Shown: piece by piece, positions 15,593 to 23,641 of the stretch | Numbering within the stretch: the stretch's first letter is position 1 | Layout of the letters: each line of letters opens with the position of its first letter | Source: Thermoleophilia bacterium | GTDB taxonomy: Bacteria > Actinomycetota > Thermoleophilia > Gaiellales > JAICJC01 | Assembly (NCBI GenBank): GCA_025934255.1 | Contig: JAICYJ010000003.1 | Span: 62,001 to 126,000 of the forward strand | Length of the DNA: 64,000 nt | Direction: 5' to 3' | Notes under the pieces: model-generated | What the model was told of the DNA's origin: nothing | The model's database searches: none | What the model saw: the letters and a program-made list of their open reading frames with translations, nothing else | Translations under genes and position numbers: made by a program

Positions 15593-16636
15593 TCAGGCCG
15601 CTCGGGCGTCCGGGCGCAGGTCGAGGTGCTCGACCGCTGCCGCCAGCGTCTCGACGACGCCTGCGTCATAGCGCGTGCCGACGCCCTTCTCGAGCTCTGC
15701 GATCGGATTCAGGGGTCGCTCGCGGTCGTGGTAGCGGCGGCCGAAGACCATCGCCAGGTAGGCCTCGGCGGCGAGCAGAATGCGCGATCCGAGGGGGATC
15801 TCATCGCCCCGCAGCCCGTTGGGATAGCCGCTGCCGTCGACGTGCTCGTGGCTGCCCTGCACGATCGCGCGCACGTTGTCGAACAGCGGGCTGGTGCCCA
15901 GCATCTCGGCCGAGCGCTGCGGGTGTTCGCGCACGATCGCCCACTCCTCGTCGCTGAGCGGGTCGATCTTGGTGATGATCTCGTCCGGCACCACGCTCAT
16001 GCCGAGATCGCGAAAACGGCTGGCGGTGGCCAGCTGCGTCAGCTCGTTCGAGGAAAGGCCCATGCGCCGGCCCACCTCGCGCACGAGCATGTCGAGCTCG
16101 GCCTCGCCCGGTGCAACCGGGTCGGCCGTGTGCTCGGCCGGCGGCGGAGGCGGCGCGGCGCTGCCCAGCCGCGACAGCCGCGACCACACGAACGACGCCG
16201 GGATCCACTGGTCCTTCTCCTGCACCCGGAAGGCGAACCGCAGCACGCGGTCCTGGTCGACGACGAACAGCCCGTCCCGCCGGAGCGCCTTGCGCATGCG
16301 GCGGTCGGACAGCGTGCCCAGAGCGCGCGAGGCATCGCCCTTGGGGTCGGTCATCCACTCGGCCGTGCGCACCACGCTCAGCGTCCGGCACAGCTCGGAG
16401 TCGCCCGGCGACACCAGCACCAGCCGCGCCGGTGACGACGCAATCTGCTCGCCGAGCTCACGCAGCATGGCCACGCGCGGGTCGTCGGCGCGGCCGCCCT
16501 CGACCAGCACGAGCACCACCGGCCCGGATGCGATCAGGTCATCGAGGCCGACGGGCTCGCCGTAGTCAGCGGGATTCAGGCGAAACGGGTCAACCGGGGC
16601 ATCAAGCCGCGGCCGAGGTGTCGTGCTCATCGGCAT
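15593..16636 (-). CDS. peroxiredoxin-like domain fused to degenerate HD-GYP domain
   Basis: A 347-residue protein. Residues about 10-165 look like a thioredoxin/AhpC-type fold (VVLVLVEGG...LVLVSPGD...FVVDQDRVLRFAF) but lack the peroxidatic PxxxTxxC. Residues about 180-345 align with HD-GYP phosphodiesterases, including EHPQRSAEML and HEHVDGSGYPNGLRGDEIPLGSRIL. The metal-binding HD is R209-D210 (FRDLGM instead of HDIGK), the first His of HHE is Ser262, and ADAYDAM is AEAYLAM. Both domains therefore appear catalytically dead. The start overlaps the DivIVA-like gene by 35 bases, implying coupled expression and a likely shared function. Confidence 0.82.
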   Translation of the reverse strand: MPMSTTPRPRLDAPVDPFRLNPADYGEPVGLDDLIASGPVVLVLVEGGRADDPRVAMLRELGEQIASSPARLVLVSPGDSELCRTLSVVRTAEWMTDPKGDASRALGTLSDRRMRKALRRDGLFVVDQDRVLRFAFRVQEKDQWIPASFVWSRLSRLGSAAPPPPPAEHTADPVAPGEAELDMLVREVGRRMGLSSNELTQLATASRFRDLGMSVVPDEIITKIDPLSDEEWAIVREHPQRSAEMLGTSPLFDNVRAIVQGSHEHVDGSGYPNGLRGDEIPLGSRILLAAEAYLAMVFGRRYHDRERPLNPIAELEKGVGTRYDAGVVETLAAAVEHLDLRPDARAA

Positions 16637-17747
16637 CCTCGTCAGACGACACGGCCTGCACCTGCGTCGAGGAGATCCTGTTCCGCTCCGCGGCCTGGAT
16701 CAGTGAGCTGCGGGCCTGCTCGAACGACGCCAGCATCGAGGCCTGTGCCTGCGCGGCACTGGCGACCAGCTCGTCGGCCTCGTGCCGACGGGCCTCCGCC
16801 TGCTCCAGGACCTGCTTCACGCGGGCCTGGGCCTGGGCATCGCGGTCGGCGAGCGACTGCTCGAAGCGCTCGCGCTCCTCGCGCAGCTCCTGCTCGACCT
16901 GCTGGCGCATGCGGTCGCCCTCCTTGCGGGCCTTGTTCACGATCTTCTCGGCGTGGGCGCTGGCCTCGTCGATGTGACGCCGGCCGACGCTCGTCGCGTC
17001 CTCGATCAGGCGCTGGCGCTCGGCCAGGATGTCGTCGATCTCGAGCGCGCTCACCTCGCGCAGGTTGTGGAGCTCGTTCTTGACGAAGCCGTCGAGCGAC
17101 TCGATGGCGGCCTCCACGGCTGCGGACAGGCCGTCCAGGTCGGCGTGGGGACGCTCGGCGACGATCGCCTCGGGCAGGCTCGCCACCGGCGGCTCGCCGA
17201 CCGGCTCGTCGGGGATGCTCTCAACCAGCACCAGCTCTGGCTCCGGCTCGGGCTCGGCGGCCACCTCGGGCTGATGCCAGCCGTCGTGCTCGGCGGGGAC
17301 GGGCTGCTCGTCCGTCTCGACCTCGGCGACGGGCTGGTACACGTCGTCGGCGTCGTCCTGCACGTGGGCCTCGCCCTCGACCTCGGCCTCGGGCTCGTCC
17401 TCGTGTTCCACCTCGGCGACGGGCTCGTGCTCGACCTCGGCGGCGGGCTCGTACCCTTGCTCGTCGTCGTGCTGGGCCACGGGCTGCTGCTCAGGCTGGA
17501 ACGGCTCCGGCTGCGACGCCGGGGCGTCGGCCAGCTGGTCGGCGATCGAGCCCAGGAACTGATCAACCTCTTCCGGGTTGTAGCCGGTGGGCGTCAGGGA
17601 AAACGATGCGTTGCGCAGCTCGGCCAGGTCGATCGAGCCGGGCGTCGCGTCTGCCAGCTCCGCGAGGAAGCGATCGACCTCCTCCGGGTTGTAGCCGGTC
17701 GGGGTGAGCGAGAACGACGCGGTACGAATGCTCGCCGGATCGATCAT
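16602..17747 (-). CDS. DivIVA-like protein with tandem DivIVA motifs and coiled coil
   Basis: 381 residues from an ATG with AGGAGG 10 bases upstream. The N-terminus holds two near-identical DivIVA motifs 37 residues apart (residues 7-33 and 44-70), each with FSLTPTGYNPEEVD(R/Q)FL. Then comes a long acidic Glu/Val/Pro-rich region with imperfect EPVAEVEHE repeats (about 85-170), then a coiled coil (about 200-360) with the ERLIEDATSVG and VEQELREERERFEQS segments typical of actinobacterial DivIVA/Wag31-like or FHA-associated scaffolds. It probably binds membrane and organises poles, septa or envelope growth. The coupled HD-GYP-like protein is the obvious partner candidate. Confidence 0.85.
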   Translation of the reverse strand: MIDPASIRTASFSLTPTGYNPEEVDRFLAELADATPGSIDLAELRNASFSLTPTGYNPEEVDQFLGSIADQLADAPASQPEPFQPEQQPVAQHDDEQGYEPAAEVEHEPVAEVEHEDEPEAEVEGEAHVQDDADDVYQPVAEVETDEQPVPAEHDGWHQPEVAAEPEPEPELVLVESIPDEPVGEPPVASLPEAIVAERPHADLDGLSAAVEAAIESLDGFVKNELHNLREVSALEIDDILAERQRLIEDATSVGRRHIDEASAHAEKIVNKARKEGDRMRQQVEQELREERERFEQSLADRDAQAQARVKQVLEQAEARRHEADELVASAAQAQASMLASFEQARSSLIQAAERNRISSTQVQAVSSDEDADEHDTSAAA

Positions 17748-17829
17748 TGTGAAGGCGCCTCCTGATGAAGCTGGAACGTTGGACAACAACGGGGTCGATA
17801 GCCTTATCGGCGTACGGGTCTAACCCTTT

Positions 17830-17846
17830 AGGGGCTGTTGGCCCCT
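17830..17846. other. small hairpin in divergent intergenic region
   Basis: AGGGGC-TGTTG-GCCCCT, a 6-bp stem in the 159-base gap between the divergent divIVA-like and arginase genes. Role unknown; it is upstream of the arginase -10 and could be a regulator site. Confidence 0.3.
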
Positions 17847-17892
17847 CCTCGACGGTGGGATCGGCGGCGGCGACGGGACGGTCGCGCTTCGG

Positions 17893-17898
17893 TAGTGT
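17893..17898 (+). promoter_or_regulatory. -10 element for arginase
   Basis: TAGTGT lies 8 bases before the GTG at 17907, which supports that start codon and a leaderless mRNA. Confidence 0.4.
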
Positions 17899-17906
17899 TC
17901 GCGGCC

Positions 17907-18836
17907 GTGGCGGAGAGCGGCACATCACGAGGCGACAGGCGCCCGATCGGCGTGATCGGTGCGGCGCTCGACCTCGGGTCGGGGCGTCGCGGTGTCGACA
18001 TGGGGCCGTCGGCGATCCGCTACGCGCAGCTGGGCGAGCGCATCGAGGAGATGGGCCTGCCCATCCACGACCACGGCAACGTGCGCACCGGCATGGTGGA
18101 GGCGCTCGACCAGGGCGACCCGTCCGCGCGCTACTGGAGCGCCATCAAGCGCACCTGCGAGGAGCTGGCAGACCACGTCGCGGCGACGGTCAACGACGGC
18201 GAGATGCCGCTCGTGCTGGGCGGCGACCATTCGATCGCGATTGGCACGCTGGGCGGGCTTGCGCGCGCACACGCAGCGCCCGGCGGCGTGGTGTGGCTGG
18301 ATGCGCACACCGACATCAACACGCCCACCACCTCGCCCAGCGGGAACGTGCACGGCATGCCGATGGCGGTGGCGCTGGGCCTGGCCGACGATCCCCGCTT
18401 CGAGGCGTCCGCCTGGCCGCTGCCGATGATCAAGCAGGAGCACACCGTGCTGGTGGGCATCCGCAGCGTCGACGGCGGGGAGCGGGCGCGGCTGCACGAG
18501 CTGGGCGTGCGGGTGTTCACGATGGAGGACATCGATCGCCACGGCATGCGCGACGTGATGGAGGAGGCGATCTCGATCGCATCCGGCGCCGCCTTCATGC
18601 ACGTGTCGCTGGACATGGACGTGCTCGACCCCGACCAGGCGCCGGGCGTGGGCACGCCGGTGCGGGGCGGGATCACCTACCGCGAGGCGCACCTGGCGAT
18701 GGAGATGCTGTCGACCAGCGGCAAGGTGTCGTCGCTCGAGGTGGTCGAGGTCAACCCGGTGCTGGACGTGCACAACGCCACGGCGACGCTGGCCGTGGAG
18801 CTGGTGCTGTCGGCGCTGGGCGCGCGCATCCTCTAG
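17907..18836 (+). CDS. rocF: arginase
   Basis: A 309-residue ureohydrolase. Binuclear Mn motifs are complete: GGDHSIAIG, DAHTDIN and SLDMDVLDP, with the substrate-loop GNVHGMPMA and EVVEVNP near the end. The GNVHG(M)P loop and RGVDMGPSAIRYA at the N-terminus are typical of arginases (EC 3.5.3.1, arginine to ornithine and urea) rather than agmatinases. Several in-frame starts exist; the GTG at 17907 is chosen because the homologous core begins soon after and a -10 element sits 8 bases upstream. It is a single-gene unit, divergent from divIVA and convergent with rarA. Confidence 0.93.
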   Translation: MAESGTSRGDRRPIGVIGAALDLGSGRRGVDMGPSAIRYAQLGERIEEMGLPIHDHGNVRTGMVEALDQGDPSARYWSAIKRTCEELADHVAATVNDGEMPLVLGGDHSIAIGTLGGLARAHAAPGGVVWLDAHTDINTPTTSPSGNVHGMPMAVALGLADDPRFEASAWPLPMIKQEHTVLVGIRSVDGGERARLHELGVRVFTMEDIDRHGMRDVMEEAISIASGAAFMHVSLDMDVLDPDQAPGVGTPVRGGITYREAHLAMEMLSTSGKVSSLEVVEVNPVLDVHNATATLAVELVLSALGARIL

Positions 18837-18849
18837 CCACGGCTGTGGC
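18836..18849. terminator. short hairpin between convergent arginase and rarA
   Basis: GCCAC-GGCT-GTGGC in the 16-base gap between the two stops. The stem is only 5 bp, so termination is uncertain. Confidence 0.3.
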
Positions 18850-18852
18850 GGG

Positions 18853-20100
18853 CTAGCGCTCGCCCTCGCTGGGCTCGTAGTAGACGGTGCCCAGCAGCTC
18901 GTCCGGCAGGTACTGCTGCTCCACCCAGCCGCCCGGGTAGTCGTGCGGGTAGCGGTAGCCCTGGCCGTGGCCGAGCTTGGCCGCGCCCGCGTAGCTGGCG
19001 TCGCGCAGCGGCTTGGGCGGTCGCAGGTTGCCGCGCTCGCGAACGTCCTGGCCGGCCCGCTGGATGGCCATGTAGCTGGCGTTCGACTTGGGTGCGCGGG
19101 CCAGGTATGCGACCGCCTGCGAGAGGTTGATGCGGCACTCGGGCAGCCCCACGAACTCGACCGCGCGGGCGCAGGCCACCGCCACCTGCAGCGCCTGGGG
19201 GTCGGCGTTGCCGACGTCCTCCGACGCAAACACGATCATCCGCCGGGCGATGAACTTGGGGTCCTCACCGCCGGCGATCATCACGGCCAGGTAGTAGATG
19301 GCGGCGTCGGCGTCGGAGCCGCGCATGCTCTTGATGAAGGCCGACGTGACGTCGTAGTGATGGTCGCCGCCCTTGTCGTACAGGAGCGGCCGCTTGCGGG
19401 CTGCGTCGTGCACGTTGTCGGAGCTGACCGACTCGCCGCCGGCGGCCGCCACGGCGGCCTCCAGGATGTTGAGCGCGTTGCGGGCGTCGCCGCCGGCTGC
19501 GGCCACGATCTCGTCGCGGATCTCGTCGGGCAGCGTGATCGCCAGCTCCGTCTCGCCACGGCGCACAACGCCGGCCAGGTCATCGCGGTCGAGCGGCTGC
19601 AGCTCGAACAGCTGGCACCGCGACAGCAGCGCCGAGTTGACCTCGAAATAGGGGTTCTCGGTGGTGGCGCCGATCAGCGTCACCAGCCCGGACTCGACCC
19701 CGGGCAGCAGCGCGTCCTGCTGGGCCTTGTTGAACCGGTGGATCTCGTCCAGGAACAGGATCGTCTTCTGCCCGGTCTGGCCCAGCCGCTGCTCCGACTC
19801 CGACAGCACACGCCGCACGTCGGCGATCCCGACCTGCACCGCCGACAGCTCCTCGAAGTGGGCACGCGTGGTGTGGGCGACGATCCGGGCCAGCGTCGTC
19901 TTGCCGGTGCCGGGCGGCCCGTAGAAGATCATCGAACCCACCCGGTCCTCGGCGATCGCGCGCTGCAGCGCGCTGCCCTCGCCGATCACGTCCCGCTGTC
20001 CGGCGAACTCGTCGAGCGCCTGTGGCCGCAGCCGCTGCGGCAGCGGCGCCTGCGCGCCCAGACGGCCTCCCGCCGCGTCCGCGAACAGGTCATTTGCCAT
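18853..20100 (-). CDS. rarA: replication-associated recombination protein A (RarA/MgsA)
   Basis: A 415-residue clamp-loader-like AAA+ ATPase. It has Walker A GPPGTGKT, Walker [15 protein letters not shown], sensor [18 protein letters not shown] and the RarA C-terminal core [30 protein letters not shown]...[12 protein letters not shown] and [13 protein letters not shown]...[11 protein letters not shown], all in family order. RarA acts at stalled replication forks and with recombination repair. It starts at an ATG 6 bases after TAGCCT, and the -10 is shared back-to-back with the divergent DUF1385 gene. Confidence 0.95.
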   Translation of the reverse strand: MANDLFADAAGGRLGAQAPLPQRLRPQALDEFAGQRDVIGEGSALQRAIAEDRVGSMIFYGPPGTGKTTLARIVAHTTRAHFEELSAVQVGIADVRRVLSESEQRLGQTGQKTILFLDEIHRFNKAQQDALLPGVESGLVTLIGATTENPYFEVNSALLSRCQLFELQPLDRDDLAGVVRRGETELAITLPDEIRDEIVAAAGGDARNALNILEAAVAAAGGESVSSDNVHDAARKRPLLYDKGGDHHYDVTSAFIKSMRGSDADAAIYYLAVMIAGGEDPKFIARRMIVFASEDVGNADPQALQVAVACARAVEFVGLPECRINLSQAVAYLARAPKSNASYMAIQRAGQDVRERGNLRPPKPLRDASYAGAAKLGHGQGYRYPHDYPGGWVEQQYLPDELLGTVYYEPSEGER

Positions 20101-20106
20101 AGCTGC

Positions 20107-20116
20107 AGGCTACACT
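20107..20116. promoter_or_regulatory. bidirectional -10 for rarA and DUF1385 gene
   Basis: The only 22 bases between two divergent start codons contain AGGCTACACT. Read on the plus strand TACACT (20111-20116) is 6 bases before the GTG at 20123; read on the minus strand TAGCCT (20112-20107) is 6 bases before the ATG at 20100. The two -10 elements share the central TA. Confidence 0.6.
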
Positions 20117-20122
20117 GCGAAC

Positions 20123-20932
20123 GTGGGTGCGACAGCCAGAGAAACGGTGCGACTGGGCGGCATGGCGCTGCGGAACGGCATCTTCGTGCACAGCCTCGAC
20201 CACTGGGCGGCGGCGGTGCGAACGCCGGACGGCGAGCTGCGCCTGGCCTCCGGCCGCAAGCCGGAGCTGCCCGCGGGCCTGCTCGCGGTGCCCGGCGTGC
20301 GCGGCGTGCTGCGCATGGCCGAGATGGGATATTTGCTGCCGATCATGCGGCGCAGGCTGCCCGAGGCACGGCTACCGGTCGAGGGTGCCGGCAGCGCGGC
20401 TGCGCTGGGCGCCACCGTCGTCGTGTCACGCGCGATCCGCGGCAGCCGGCTGTCGCCGCTGACGGCCGAGCTGCTGGGCGCATCGCTGGCGCTGGTGCCG
20501 GCCATGGCCTCGCTGCGCGGTTCGCAGGTGGCCGGGTACCACGGCGCCGAGCACAAGGCGATCGGCGGCTACGAGCACGGCCAGGCGGCCGAGCAGGCCA
20601 CGAAGGAGCACGACCGCTGCGGGTCGCACATGGTGGGGCCGATGCTTGCCGCCACCGTGGTCGGAAACCTGCTCGTGAACCGGTTGCCGGCGTCGCGGCG
20701 CGGGCCGGCCCGGCTGATCGCCGGGGTGGCTGCGATCGGTGCCGCCACCGAGGTGTTCGGCTGGATGACCCGCCACCACGACAACCCGGTCTCGCGCGCC
20801 CTGCGCTGGCCCGGGTACGAGCTGCAGCGGGTCGCGGCGACGCGCGAGCCGACCGAGCAGGAGCTCGAGGTGGCGCAGGCCGCGCTGCGCGAGGTGCTGC
20901 GGCTGGAGGGCGCTGAGCCGCTTACCGCGTAG
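20123..20932 (+). CDS. DUF1385 family membrane protein
   Basis: A 269-residue protein with the DUF1385 signature: GGMALRNGIFVHS near the N-terminus (family: GGQAVMEGVMMR), YHGAEHKAIGGYEHG, then the histidine-cysteine segment HDRCGSHMVGPML, and a C-terminal W(P)GYELQRVAATREPTEQELEVAQAAL. Two or three hydrophobic segments lie around residues 95-135 and 175-215. The conserved His/Glu/Cys suggest a metal site, but the function of the family is unknown. It begins at a GTG in a leaderless configuration and is followed 48 bases later by the FtsH-like gene. Confidence 0.88.
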   Translation: MGATARETVRLGGMALRNGIFVHSLDHWAAAVRTPDGELRLASGRKPELPAGLLAVPGVRGVLRMAEMGYLLPIMRRRLPEARLPVEGAGSAAALGATVVVSRAIRGSRLSPLTAELLGASLALVPAMASLRGSQVAGYHGAEHKAIGGYEHGQAAEQATKEHDRCGSHMVGPMLAATVVGNLLVNRLPASRRGPARLIAGVAAIGAATEVFGWMTRHHDNPVSRALRWPGYELQRVAATREPTEQELEVAQAALREVLRLEGAEPLTA

Positions 20933-20942
20933 CCGCCTGATT

Positions 20943-20970
20943 TTGCAGACCGTGCAATACGCGGTAATCT
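20943..20970 (+). promoter_or_regulatory. promoter of FtsH-like gene
   Basis: TTGCAG and TAATCT with a 16-base spacer; the ATG at 20981 is 10 bases after the -10, so the leader would be about 3-4 bases at most. Confidence 0.6.
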
Positions 20971-20980
20971 GGACGGACCT

Positions 20981-22564
20981 ATGGACTTCTTTCAGGGCTT
21001 CGGGACGTGGCTGTTGTTGCTCCTCTGGCCGTTGGTGCTGCCGGCCTGCTTCATCGCCCTCGTCTTCTTCGCCTACAAGATGTGGCGGGCGATGCCCACC
21101 ACCAAGCCGAACAAGATCCAGCCGGCCAGCGGCCACTCCGTGCGATGGCACGACGTGGCCGGCGCCGACGAGGCGCGCGAGGAGCTGGAGGAGATCGTCG
21201 AGTTCCTGCGCGATCCCAAGCGGTTCAAGAAGCTGGGTGCGCGCGTGCCCAAGGGCGTGCTCCTGTACGGGCCGCCCGGCACCGGCAAGACGCTGATGGC
21301 CAAGGCCATCGCCACCGAGTCGGGCGCCAACTTCTACTTCCAGAGCGCCTCCTCGTTCGTGGAGATGTTCGTGGGCGTCGGCTCGGCGCGGATCCGCCGC
21401 CTGTTCGCGGAGGCGCGCAAGCACCAGCCCTCGATCATCTTCATCGACGAGCTCGACGCCGTCGGCACCGCCCGCTCGGGCGGATCCCACAACCGCGAGC
21501 ACGACCAGACGCTGAATCAGCTGCTGGTGGAGCTGGACGGGTTCGACGAGGCCGACCGGCTGATCATCATGGGCGCGTCAAACCGGCTCGACGACCTCGA
21601 TCCGGCCCTGCTGCGGCCGGGCCGGTTCGATCGCCAGATCCACGTGGCGACGCCCGACCTGAAGGGGCGCCGCGAGATCCTCGCCGTGCACACCCGCAAC
21701 AAGCCGTTGGCCGAGCCCGTCGACCTGGGCGTGATCGCGCGCCAGACGGCCGGGCTGACCGGTGCCGACCTGGCCAACATCTGCAACGAAGCGGCGATCC
21801 AGGCCGGGCGGGCCGGGGCCAAGGAGATCACGCCCTCGCACTTCAACGCCGCGGTCGAGCGGGTGGTGGCCGGGCTGCAGCAGCGCAAGCTGATCACCGA
21901 CAAGGAGAAGCGGGTGATCGCCTACCACGAGGCGGGCCACGCGCTGGTCGCGCGCCTGATGTCGGACGACATCCACAAGGTCACGATCGTGCCCCGCGGC
22001 CGCGCGCTCGGCTTCATGATGAGCCTGCCCGAGGAGGACCGCTACGTGCTCTCCAAGGACGAACTGGAGGACTGGCTGAAGGTGACATTGGGCGGCCGCG
22101 CAGCCGAGCAGGTGGTGTTCGGCCGCATCACCAACGGCGCCGCCAACGACCTCGAGCGGGCCACGGCGGTCGCCCGGTCGATGGTGTTCGAGTGGGGCAT
22201 GGGCAGCTCGACCACATCGCATCAGATGCGGGCCGACAACTACTCGCTGTCGGAGGAGACCAAGCGGCTGCGTGACCACGAGCAGCGCGAGATCACCGAC
22301 AAGGCCTACACCGACGCGCTGCGGCTGGTGCTCGAGCATCGCCGCCACCTGGATGTGCTGGCAAACGCGCTGCTCGACCAGGAGACGCTCGATCGAGACC
22401 AGATCGACGAGCTGCTGCGCGATCTGCAGCCGGAGTCCAACGCATCCGGGCAGATCGGCGTGGAGCTACCGCGCGACGGGGCGGGCGCCGGCCAGCCCGC
22501 CGTGCATCGGCCCGAGCCGGTGCTGCACAGCGAGCCGCCCGAGCAGCCCGACCAGCACCCCTAG
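20981..22564 (+). CDS. FtsH-type membrane AAA metalloprotease with minimal N-terminus
   Basis: 527 residues. The AAA module has Walker A GPPGTGKT (97-104), the pore motif SFVEMFVGVGSARIRRLF, Walker B IIFIDELDAVG and the second region of homology DPALLRPGRFDRQ. The M41 peptidase domain has HEAGH (316-320) and the third zinc ligand Asp390 in NDLERA. Unlike classical FtsH, which has two transmembrane helices and a roughly 70-residue periplasmic domain, this has one helix (about 10-33) and about 15 residues before the AAA domain. It should be an active ATP-dependent protease, probably a paralogue with altered membrane topology. A low-complexity Pro/Glu tail ends the protein. Confidence 0.92.
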   Translation: MDFFQGFGTWLLLLLWPLVLPACFIALVFFAYKMWRAMPTTKPNKIQPASGHSVRWHDVAGADEAREELEEIVEFLRDPKRFKKLGARVPKGVLLYGPPGTGKTLMAKAIATESGANFYFQSASSFVEMFVGVGSARIRRLFAEARKHQPSIIFIDELDAVGTARSGGSHNREHDQTLNQLLVELDGFDEADRLIIMGASNRLDDLDPALLRPGRFDRQIHVATPDLKGRREILAVHTRNKPLAEPVDLGVIARQTAGLTGADLANICNEAAIQAGRAGAKEITPSHFNAAVERVVAGLQQRKLITDKEKRVIAYHEAGHALVARLMSDDIHKVTIVPRGRALGFMMSLPEEDRYVLSKDELEDWLKVTLGGRAAEQVVFGRITNGAANDLERATAVARSMVFEWGMGSSTTSHQMRADNYSLSEETKRLRDHEQREITDKAYTDALRLVLEHRRHLDVLANALLDQETLDRDQIDELLRDLQPESNASGQIGVELPRDGAGAGQPAVHRPEPVLHSEPPEQPDQHP

Positions 22565-22944
22565 CCCGCGGGTGTGTCGTCGGGCGCCGCACCGTCGGCT
22601 GGTGCCGGCGGCGTGTCGGCGACCTCCTCGGCCTCGCTCTCGACGGTCTCGCTCGACGCGTCAGCGGCGGCACCCTCGGCCCGCACGTCGGCGATCTCCT
22701 GCTCCTTTTCCGAGATCCTGTCGCGAAGCTCGTGCACCTTGGTCGTCTGGTCGGCCAGCGAGGTGGGCGTCTCGCCCAGCGCGATCATGGCGGCGCCGAG
22801 GTCGGCCAGCGCCTCCTTCTCCTCGCCCTTGAGGCTGCGCAGCTGCATCTGCAGCTGGCCGGTCTTGGCCGTGTCGGTGGTCTTCTCCACGACGGTGGTC
22901 GCGACGTCCGTCGCCTGCTGCTTGATCTTGTCCAGAAAGCCCAT
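22561..22944 (-). CDS. small coiled-coil protein
   Basis: 127 residues starting MGFLDKIKQQATDVATTVV from an ATG with GGAGG 6 bases upstream. The middle (about 30-90) is a heptad-rich helix (QLRSLKGEEKEALADLGAAMIALG ... VHELRDRISEKEQEIADV is interrupted by a short turn), and the C-terminal 35 residues are Ala/Glu/Pro-rich and disordered. No family recognised. The amphipathic N-terminal helix could touch membrane. It converges with the FtsH gene, and the two stop codons share one CTAG. Confidence 0.7.
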   Translation of the reverse strand: MGFLDKIKQQATDVATTVVEKTTDTAKTGQLQMQLRSLKGEEKEALADLGAAMIALGETPTSLADQTTKVHELRDRISEKEQEIADVRAEGAAADASSETVESEAEEVADTPPAPADGAAPDDTPAG

Positions 22945-22984
22945 GCATCCTCCGTTTGCCGCTCGTTTGGCGTATATGACCCAC

Positions 22985-22990
22985 TAGGAT
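22985..22990 (+). promoter_or_regulatory. -10 element for mce-DUF3107-ychF-like operon
   Basis: TAGGAT lies 9 bases before the GTG at 23000; the transcript would start within about two bases of the start codon. Confidence 0.4.
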
Positions 22991-22999
22991 CCGTGCGCA

Positions 23000-23425
23000 G
23001 TGCGCGCACAGACGATCCATCATATCGGGCATGCTGTCGACGACCTCGACGCCGCCATCGCCGACTACCAGCAGCTGCTTGGGGGTGTGCTCGAGCACCG
23101 CGAGGCGGTGCCCGATCAGGGAGTGGAGGCGGCAACGATGCTGCTGGGCGACGGCCGCGTCGAGCTGTTGCGGCCGCTGGGTGACGACACCCCGGTCGGT
23201 AAGTTCCTGCAGAACCGCGGCCCCGGGATGCACCACATGGCACTGCGGGTCGACGACATCGAGCAGGCGCTGGCCGATGCCGCCTCCGCCGGCGCCGAGC
23301 TGATCGACCAGCAGCCCCGCGTGGGCCTGTTCGGGCTGCGCGTGGCGTTCATCCATCCGCACAGCGTGCACGGCGTGCTGGTGGAACTCGTGCAACCAGC
23401 GAACGAAGGGACCGGGCATGGCTGA
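23000..23425 (+). CDS. mce: methylmalonyl-CoA epimerase
   Basis: A 141-residue VOC (glyoxalase-fold) protein. It has the epimerase pattern: IHHIGHAVDDLDAAIADY, VELLRPLGDDTPVGKFL, GPGMHHMALRVDDI and a C-terminal HPHSVHGVLVELVQ, with metal ligands His9-type, Glu in VELL, His in MHHMA and Glu near the end. It interconverts (R)- and (S)-methylmalonyl-CoA in the propionate pathway. The mutase is not in this window. It overlaps the next gene by 8 bases. Confidence 0.9.
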   Translation: MRAQTIHHIGHAVDDLDAAIADYQQLLGGVLEHREAVPDQGVEAATMLLGDGRVELLRPLGDDTPVGKFLQNRGPGMHHMALRVDDIEQALADAASAGAELIDQQPRVGLFGLRVAFIHPHSVHGVLVELVQPANEGTGHG

Positions 23426-23627
23426 ATCGCGGGTCGAGATCGGGTTCGACGGCGGCCTCATCATCAGCGCGAAGGTGGCCGACGAGGAGTGGGCCAAGGT
23501 CGAGTCGGCGCTGGCCGCGGGCAGCGGCATGGTCAGCTTCAACGCCGAGGACACCGACCACCACGTCGACGTCTCGAAGATCTGTTACGTGCGCCGCGAG
23601 GCACGCGTGGGCCGGGTCGGGTTCTGA
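23418..23627 (+). CDS. DUF3107-like small protein
   Basis: A 69-residue protein (VEIGFDGGLIISAKV...VESALAAGSGMVSFNAED...VDVSKICYVRRE, ending RVGRVGF). The layout of two short beta hairpins, an Ala-rich helix and the closing K(I/L)xYV...RVGF matches the DUF3107 family found across actinobacteria; function unknown. It overlaps the end of the epimerase gene by 8 bases and is followed after 14 bases by the YchF-like gene, so the three are one operon. Confidence 0.65.
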   Translation: MAESRVEIGFDGGLIISAKVADEEWAKVESALAAGSGMVSFNAEDTDHHVDVSKICYVRREARVGRVGF

Positions 23628-23641
23628 GCGGAGCGGCGTAG

